DNA from: Sporobolomyces roseus | Lineage: Eukaryota; Basidiomycota; Microbotryomycetes; Sporidiobolales; Sporidiobolaceae | Reading direction: 5' to 3' | Assembly: GCA_016617785.1 (NCBI GenBank) | Contig: JADILM010000001.1 | Span: forward strand, 3,410,001 to 3,474,000 | Length of the DNA: 64,000 nucleotides | Shown here: piece after piece, positions 57,193 to 64,000 of the stretch | Layout of the letters: the number at the start of each line of letters is the position of its first letter | Position numbering within the stretch: the first letter of the stretch is position 1 | Program-made: the position numbers and the translations under genes | Notes under the pieces: generated by a model | Told to the model about the DNA's origin: nothing | What the model saw: only the letters and a program-made list of their open reading frames with translations | Databases searched by the model: none

Positions 57193-58631
57193 ATGTCGGC
57201 TTCTCCTCCTCCTCCTCAAGAGGTTGCTCCTCCTCGACCGATCAAGAAGATGATTAAACGGAAACCAGCTCGCAAACAAGTAGAGCAAGGTCAAGTAGAA
57301 AAGAAACAACCTGAACAAACTGGTCAAACTTACAACTCGTGGTATCATAAATGGGTAAACCTCCCTCTCTCTCTCTCTCTCTCTCTTGCTCTGTACTGAT
57401 TCGAGTGAGTCTGGATGTAGGCTGGAGGCGACAAGTATGATACATATGGTGCGAAAGAAAAGAGTCAAACTAGAGTGGATATGAAGAAAGATGCGGGCTA
57501 CACTAGAGCAGACGGTGGGAATAACAACTACATCTGTTTGTTCTTCGCAAGGGGTTGCTGTCCTTATGGGTACGTTCACCTTCTCTCCTTCATCGTTCTC
57601 TACCTCTCCCGTGTGCGCGAAGTCTGAAAAAGGAAAGATCTCGTCTTTGAGAAATTCAGATCCGAATGCTCTTACCTTCATCGACTCCCACCTCCTTCCC
57701 ACGTACTCCCCGACGCATCCCTCGACGTATTCGGAAGAGAGAAACATTCAGGTTATCGAGATGATATGGGAGGAGTCGGTTCCTTCAATCGTCAGAACCG
57801 GACATTGTATATTGGAAGGATCAAAGAGACGAGACAAACTGCAGAGGACGTAGAGGATCATTTCTCAGAGTTTGGCGAGATTGAACGAAGTGAGTTCCTG
57901 TATTTCTTCTCACTCTCTCAAGGGCAAAAGCGGGAACTGATTCGGGTTTCTCGGGGGGGGAAACAGTCAAGATTTTGCAGAATCGAGGAGTTGCGTTCGT
58001 TACATATGTCACGGAGCTCAATGCACAATTCGCAAAAGAAGCAATGATGCATCAATCTCTCGAAGGTGATGAAGTACTCAACGTTCGGTACGTCTCCCTT
58101 TCCTCTCCTCTCCCTTCCTCGCAACTAACGCGTTTCCCGTCATTGTGCAGATGGGCAACCGAGGACCCGAACCCGACAGCGAAACGTTCCGAATTAGTTC
58201 GATTGAAAGAACAAGGAGAAGCAGGAATCGCGAATGCTTTGGATCCCGAATTCGTTCAACGAGTGAGGGAACTCGATGAATTGGAAGGGATCTTGCCACC
58301 TCGAGAAGAGGGAGAAGGAGCAGAAGAAGGGGAGGAGGAAGAGGGACAAGGGAGGGAGAAGAGAGCTAGGATTGAACCACCACGAGAGGAGCAAGAACAA
58401 GAACAGCAACCACCATTACCAGTTGAAGCACCACCTCAAGCAGCCGCACCAGCGAAGAGTGGGATTCTGTCTGGGGACGCGCTGGGTAGTTTACAGTTCA
58501 TGGCGAGTTTGAAAGCGAGAGGGAACGGGAATGGAGGAGGAGGTCCTGTCAAAGTCGCGGTCGAACAACCGAAGAAACCGATGGGACTCGGTGGATTAGC
58601 AGCGTATGGCTCAGACGATGATAGTGATTAG
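57193..58631 (+). CDS. CWC2: Pre-mRNA splicing factor CWC2 (RBM22-like)
   Basis: Spliceosomal NTC-related protein that contacts U6 snRNA and the pre-mRNA near the catalytic core. Exons: 57193-57354, 57421-57569, 57660-57889, 57967-58087, 58151-58631; 380 aa. Order: a Lys/Pro-rich start; the Torus region WYHKWAGGDKYDTY; a CCCH finger (ICLFFARGCCPYGSECSYLH); an RRM with RNP motifs NRTLYIGRIKE and GVAFVTYV; the connector ALDPEFVQRVRELDELEG; and an acidic/Gln-rich tail with the terminal block GLGGLAAYGSDDDSD. Intron 1 carries a CT microsatellite. Intron 2 uses the third AG available (57659), which is required to keep the third Cys and His of the finger. Confidence 0.96.
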
Positions 58632-59074
58632 GTTCTTTCTCTGTAGCTCGAGTTGAAGTAGAGGTTAAGCTGTAATCAGTACCTCATCTTGTGTTGTTCC
58701 ACCAACCGCGCTTTCTCTGTCTCCCCTCGATCGGATGGACACTGTCGATAGAACTGAGAAACAGAGAGAAATGCAGTGCAGAAGTAAAGATCGTTCAAAG
58801 GAGAGAGAGAGAAGAAGAGCGGGTAAACTGAGGGAGAGAGAAGCGAAAAAGCTACAAGAGAGAAGAGGAGAAAGTAGTGTCCGTTTTCGACGAGATCTAA
58901 AGTAGTGGGAGAAGAAAGAGAGCGCGCTAGCTAGTAGAAGAGAGAAAGTAGATTATGCGATATGAAAGGAGAAAGGGGAGGTTTTTGTAAAGAAGGAAAA
59001 CGAAAGAGAAACAAACGAAAAGAAAGTGTCTATACTGTATACTGAGAAATGACTTCCACCAAGCCGCTCCCCTT
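58632..59074. other. Convergent spacer, CWC2 and chitin synthase
   Basis: 443 bp between 3' ends. Strongly purine-rich on the plus strand (GAGAGA runs, 58795-58925). No gene seen. Confidence 0.45.
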
Positions 59075-62000
59075 TTACTGGAGTCCCAACGCTTCACCAA
59101 TGACTCTGTTGACGAAGTTCTTCCTCTCCCCCTCGATCCTGAACCCTCCATACCTCCTCTCCAATTCCTGCCTCACTCCCTTCTTCGTCAACGTTTGCAA
59201 GTCACTCCTACTCAAGATCTCCATCGTATCTTGATGCAACTGTTCGTTCGTCGGAGGGTTGAACGAAATCGGAGATTGTGCTCGAGGAGGAGAAGAAGCG
59301 TTCGAAGGTGAATGATAGTGACCGACAGCAGCAGGGGGTAAGTTTTGTTGAGCGGCGATCGCGTTGGCAGCGAAATAAGAAGTAGTAGATTCTCGTCTAC
59401 CAATCTTTGCGAGACTCATTTGAGGTTGACCTGGTTGACCTGGTTGAGTAGGGTAGAGTTGTTGAGATTGTTGGAAAGATCCAGCTCCAGCTCCTCCTCC
59501 TCCTCCGTAGATTGATCCGGCGGCACCAGGAGCTCCGTAAGGTAAGGAAGGTTGGGCGTAGAGGTTCATGGCGGATCCTCCAGAGATTGAACCACCGTAA
59601 GCGGATTTCGAATCGTTGTTGTTGTTGTTGTTGTTGTAGTACTGTTGTTGTTGTTGATCTCGGACAGAAGGTGCTCCGTAAGGCGCTCCGTAAGCAGATG
59701 CGGCTTCAGATCGATGTTGTTTACCAGCTTCAATGATTTCTCCAATCGATTCATTCGAACCCTATAGACGAAAACAAGCGAGATCAGTCTCAGTTACTCG
59801 ATGCAGGGAGAGGTAGTGAGTGACGTACGGCTTCCCAAAGTTCATTCTCGAATTCAGTCCAACTCTTCAAAGGGATACTCTTCGGATCGAATTTGCCCTC
59901 ATCGTGAACGACTAATCGTTTCCCATGTTCTCCGACGATTTCACGAGTAGATCCCCACGAGAAGTCGTCCATTTGCCAGAAGGATACGAGGGGTAAGATG
60001 AACGAGAAGAAGGGGATCGCGAGGATGTAAACGAGCATCCAACCAATGTGCTCGAACTTGCGATGGAGGACGTAGATGACGACTTGGAGACCGTAGATCG
60101 CACCGAGCATGATCAAGGCGAAGGTGGGGATAGGTTTACCTTCAGCTTCGACGAGGTAGACGAGCTAGAAGCATTCGGGAGAAGCTCAGTGAGAATCGGA
60201 ATTCAGAGAGAGAGAAAGGAGAAAGACTTACGTATCCGATGTAAGCGACAGTGACGGGAGAGATAAGAGTAGACGCGAGATCTAGAGAAGACGGCAAGAT
60301 CATGAGCGACTGAAAGATCGCGGAGAAGGAGAAGGACGGGGAGACTTACCGACGAGGATAACGAAACGCATCGAGAAACAACAGAAACCACACAGGCGAT
60401 CAATGAATAAGAGTTCGACAAGGTTGTGGATGGTAGAGTTGATCCATCGACGACGTTGAGACATCAAGACTTTCCATTCGTCAGGAGCGATAGTTTGGGC
60501 TTTGGCGTGACGCGTGAACTTGAGCTTGTATTGAGGGAAGTGCTACATACGAGGCTTGCGTCAGCTTGTGCACGAGTGAGAGGAGAATAGTGAACGACTC
60601 ACCTTGAGAATGACGGTCGTGAGGTAACGATCTTCTCCGAGGGAGAGCAAGTTCTTGACGTGAAGCGTCTCGACCTTGTTCTCACCGTACTCGGCAAGGA
60701 CGGCATCTGAGATGATGACAGGCTTGTGTTCGAGAGTACGGATACGGTACATTGAGAAACTGGGAGAATGAGAAAGCGCTGTCAGGGTCTGAAAGGTGAA
60801 TACTTGAGAAGAGTAGGGGACGTACCATCCGGGAAGACAAGTAACGGAACCGAACAAACTCTCGAATGCTTTCGACAAGTGATGCGAGATGAAGTATTCG
60901 TAGACTAGGAGGAAGGGAGAAACGTGAGCGATAATTTGTGGAGTGACTCGAGGAGATGACGCTCACCTTGCATCATCGTAGTCCAAGATGCTCGAGCGTT
61001 CGATAGCGATGTCTCACCGCAGAGACCGATGACTGTCGGAGTAATGGAGAATTAGCTGAGAATCGGAGCAGAGCAGTAAGGGCTATTTCGCTCACTCTTT
61101 CGATCTTCGACGAAGCCAGCGACGAGGTAATTGAGTCCGTAGGCGTCGACAGTTGTATCGGCATCGACCATGAGCAAGTACTGCGAATCGCGGATTTCGC
61201 GCTCAGTCAGCTTCATTTCTCGAAGACACAACTCAGCAGAACATCGACTCACCTCGTAGAAAGAAGGGTTGACACCGATAACGTTCTTGATCTGATGATA
61301 CATCTCAAGCTCAGCGGGAGCCATGGGAGAGTCATGGTGGACTCGATTGAGGAAACGCATGAGAAGCATTTGAGAATCACGCTTTCCTCGATTACCGGGA
61401 CGAGATCGCTCAGTAGGTTTACCGACTTTGACGACGACCTGGGCAAGAGAGGGAGAGGATGATGTGGGCCTGTGGTCGTCAAGGAACAATAGAGAGGAGA
61501 AGAGGCTTACGATGTAAGGAACGATGTGACCTCCAGCTTCGTGAAGTCCGGAATAGATTTTGGCCATGTTGTGTTGTTTCGCACCGTCTCCAATCGAGAG
61601 GAAGCTGAGGGCTTCAGGATCGAGGGTAGGATCTGCACCGAGAATGTCGAGAACGATTTGAGGAGTAGGTCGGTCGTTGCCAGATCCAACGATGTTTCCA
61701 TCACAAATGATCATCAAGAGTTTGCGCTTGTCGTCGTACTTGAGTTTCGTGAGGGAGTCGATACAGTTGCGGAGTGATTCTTCTCCCTCGGTGTAACAGG
61801 GAACTTGAAGGATAACGAATTTGTCGTATTCTTCGGGTTTGCGCTTTCGACCGAATTGGAGAGCGGCGAGGAACTTGAATCCGATGATGGCGACCATGAC
61901 ACAGGAGAGAACGATGAGGATGTACTGAGAGAATTGACATTGAGCCGAGTTACGATTGTCGGTTTTACCGATGAAGAAGAGGTTTCGAAGACAGATCTTT

Positions 62001-64000
62001 TGACGGGCGAGAACGTCGGCACCGATGTTGAGACTGTTGAGCGAGTTGGTGATGTCTTGACCAGACTTTTGTTGGGCGAGATTGACGACGACGTCAGACA
62101 TGAAAGCTCTGTTGATACCGCTTGGTGCAGCCGCTCCGTCGGGAACCGCAATACCTCCTCTGCAAGATTCGGGTAATCCATGTCAGCTTCGAGAGCAGAC
62201 GCTCGAGTAGGATCAGCAGACATACCCTCCATTCTGTACATAGGTAGTGAGATCGTAAACTCCGTTCTCGTAGATGAAGATCGTGTTTCCCTTCTTCGCT
62301 TCTTTCTTGACCGTTCCGTGAGAGTATCCTTTGAATCCCTTGCGGTAGTTGTATCGCATGTAAATCATCACTGGAGAGATTCGAGATGATCAGCTTACTT
62401 TACAAGAGAGAGAAGAGAAGAGGTGAGCTCACTTTCGTAGTACCAGTCTGGTCGAACATCCGTAGTCGAAGCTCGGAAGTCGTGGTACTTGGCGACATCC
62501 GTGACGATAGAAGAGACGTTGCTAGCTTCAAGCGTGACCCAAGGACTGACCTCTCCATCGACACCGTTACAAAGAGCGCTGACTTGAACTGGGAAGTAAT
62601 CCGTAAGATCTTGTCCTCCCAGACGTTGCACTTTCGACTGTAAGAGGACGAAGCTGCACATCAGTATCTGGTCGGATAGAAATGCAGTCTCCCGGCAACT
62701 TACAGTAGGCACGACGTTATTTCCGGGAACGTGGTGAGGAGCGAAAGAGGTCAAGTCGAATACTTCTCCTCGAATAGAAACGAGCATGTGATCGGGATCG
62801 TTCGCGAATGATCCATCGTTCAACTCTTGTGTGTTGAAGACGTATTCTTTCGGACACTGCGGAACGAAACGAGAGGATCAGCCCAAGATCCGAGGAAATC
62901 GAGGCTGACGAATCGACAACTCACGATGAGGTTACCGAGGACAGCGATGACAAAGATAGCAGAACCACAGAGAAGCCAGATGAGCATGCTATGGGAATGA
63001 ATAGAATGTCAGATAAGCTTTTTCGCACGAATCCGAACGACCGAGAACTCACTTGATGAGGAGCTTTTCCCTCCACGCCATCCTGATATCTTTACGCTTC
63101 ATACCACCGCACCATTTGAGGAAAGGACTCGGAATCCACCACGTGAACAGCCAGGTGAGGGCGAGCCAGCGTTTTCGTTCTTTGCTCATCCTGATGACTT
63201 CGACAGTTTCCTCGTTCTTCATCTCCTCCTTGCTTCCAACCTTCTCCGGCATATTTCGCTCGTCGAACATTGGTCGAGAACTTCCGTAACCCGACGGTGC
63301 GAGAGAACGTTCTTCGTCGACGAGTTGATGAGCGGGATCGAGGAAGTAATCATCTTGATCGTTGAAAGTCTTTCTGTCGTAATCTTCCTCCTCCCCATAA
63401 TCTCCTGCCATAGCTTGTTTCGAATCGAAGAGAGGGAGAGCGGCGGTTGAAGTCGTCTTGGCGAAATCGGCGTTGTAAGATTCGAGGACGGGAGTATCGG
63501 GAGTTGCGTAGGGAGAGAATCGATCTTCGACTGCAGTAGATTGTCGACCCTGAGCATCACGGAGTCGAGCGTGTTCGTCGGGATCTTCAGCACGAATGAA
63601 ATCTTCGAGATAGCGGAAAGCAGCATCGCTCAGGAAGACCTATGAAAGTACAGCGAGTTCTCAGCAAGACGAGAGAAGAAAGAAACTGGAGAGTGTGCTT
63701 ACCTTGTTCTGGCCGATACCCATCTCTTTCTCACTAAAACCGAGAATCTCCTTCACTCTGATCGCCTTGTCTCGGTAGACGAGAGCACTCAAAGCTTGAT
63801 GTTCCTCCTGTAACACCTCGATATCACCATATCTATCCCACCACTCCTTCAACTCCAAGTTGACTGTCCACTCTCCTTGCAACCGTGTCGCGAGATCGGC
63901 GAGACCGAGAGATCGAATTTGATGTTTGAGGAGTTTCGCGTCGACCTGATTGGGTAGTTGAGCATCGTTCGGTCGTAGGCAGAAGATGAACCAAGATCTC
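59075..64000 (-). CDS. Chitin synthase with myosin motor domain (class V/VII), 5' part missing
   Basis: Cell-wall enzyme polymerising GlcNAc from UDP-GlcNAc. Exons (high to low): 63703-64000 (partial), 63053-63639, 62925-62988, 62704-62856, 62433-62637, 62226-62370, 61511-62159, 61253-61438, 61096-61180, 60967-61032, 60826-60904, 60603-60759, 60350-60542, 60232-60281, 59829-60164, 59075-59761; about 1,310 residues visible. The visible N-terminus is the end of a myosin head ([20 protein letters not shown]). Then come a membrane segment ([19 protein letters not shown]), a cytochrome-b5-like domain ([18 protein letters not shown]), the catalytic core ([34 protein letters not shown]) with QRRRW and, after more membrane segments, [11 protein letters not shown] Gln/Asn-rich linker precedes a DEK_C domain ending GEALGLQ. 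The rest of the motor lies beyond base 64000. Confidence 0.95.

Noticed and set aside
59617..59655. GTT microsatellite
   Set aside because: On the minus strand it encodes Asn and Gln runs inside the chitin synthase linker, so it belongs to the gene.
61805..62176. Plus-strand frame of 123 codons
   Set aside because: Antisense of the chitin synthase catalytic exon; no independent support.

Overview
The window is nuclear DNA of a fungus, most likely a basidiomycete. The genes are dense and intron-rich. Introns are mostly 55-80 nt, with GT-AG ends, CTGAC or CTAAC-like branch sites and GTGAGT/GTAAGT donors. Codon use is rich in CGA, TCG and GAA. The gene set includes a DUF6534-type membrane protein, a myosin-motor chitin synthase, MEMO1, THUMPD1/TAN1 and complex I NDUFB8. 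I cannot place it below phylum. Twenty-six protein genes with supportable structures lie on both strands, plus one weak orphan. Exon lists were assembled by eye from splice signals and phase continuity, so they are predictions. I saw no rRNA, tRNA, CRISPR array, operon or transposon.

Layout, 1-20 kb: 5'-truncated RNA polymerase I largest subunit (+); NME6-like nucleoside diphosphate kinase (+); Whi5-like cell-cycle repressor (-); stand-alone MetE C-domain protein (-) divergent from MEMO1 (+); TAN1 tRNA acetylation factor (-) divergent from TFIIH subunit SSL1 (+); a cystathionine gamma-synthase family enzyme (-); farnesyl diphosphate synthase (-).

20-40 kb: a DUF1399/GRDP-like protein (-) divergent from an ATP-dependent DNA ligase with a SWIM-type zinc finger (+); a weak orphan (+); an unidentified helical protein with a long disordered tail (-); phosphatidylserine synthase CHO1 (-) divergent from an AIG1-family membrane hydrolase (+); a DUF6534-like seven-pass protein (+); MPDU1 (-); an F-box-like protein (+); a secreted cysteine-containing protein (-).

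40-64 kb: HIS6 (-) divergent from a HAT2/MSI1 WD40 histone chaperone (+); coronin (-); dolichol kinase SEC59 (-); a Zn2Cys6 transcription factor (+); NDUFB8 (-) divergent from splicing factor CWC2 (+); a class V/VII chitin synthase with myosin motor (-) running off the right edge.

Most genes are housekeeping and functionally unrelated. One loose theme is the dolichol pathway: FPP synthase makes the precursor, SEC59 makes dolichyl phosphate, and MPDU1 is needed to use dolichol-linked sugars. They are not adjacent. Points worth a second look are the split start codon of FPP synthase, an 8-nt internal exon, the SWIM-finger DNA ligase, two neighbouring short frames that start with the same motif, and two unidentified genes.
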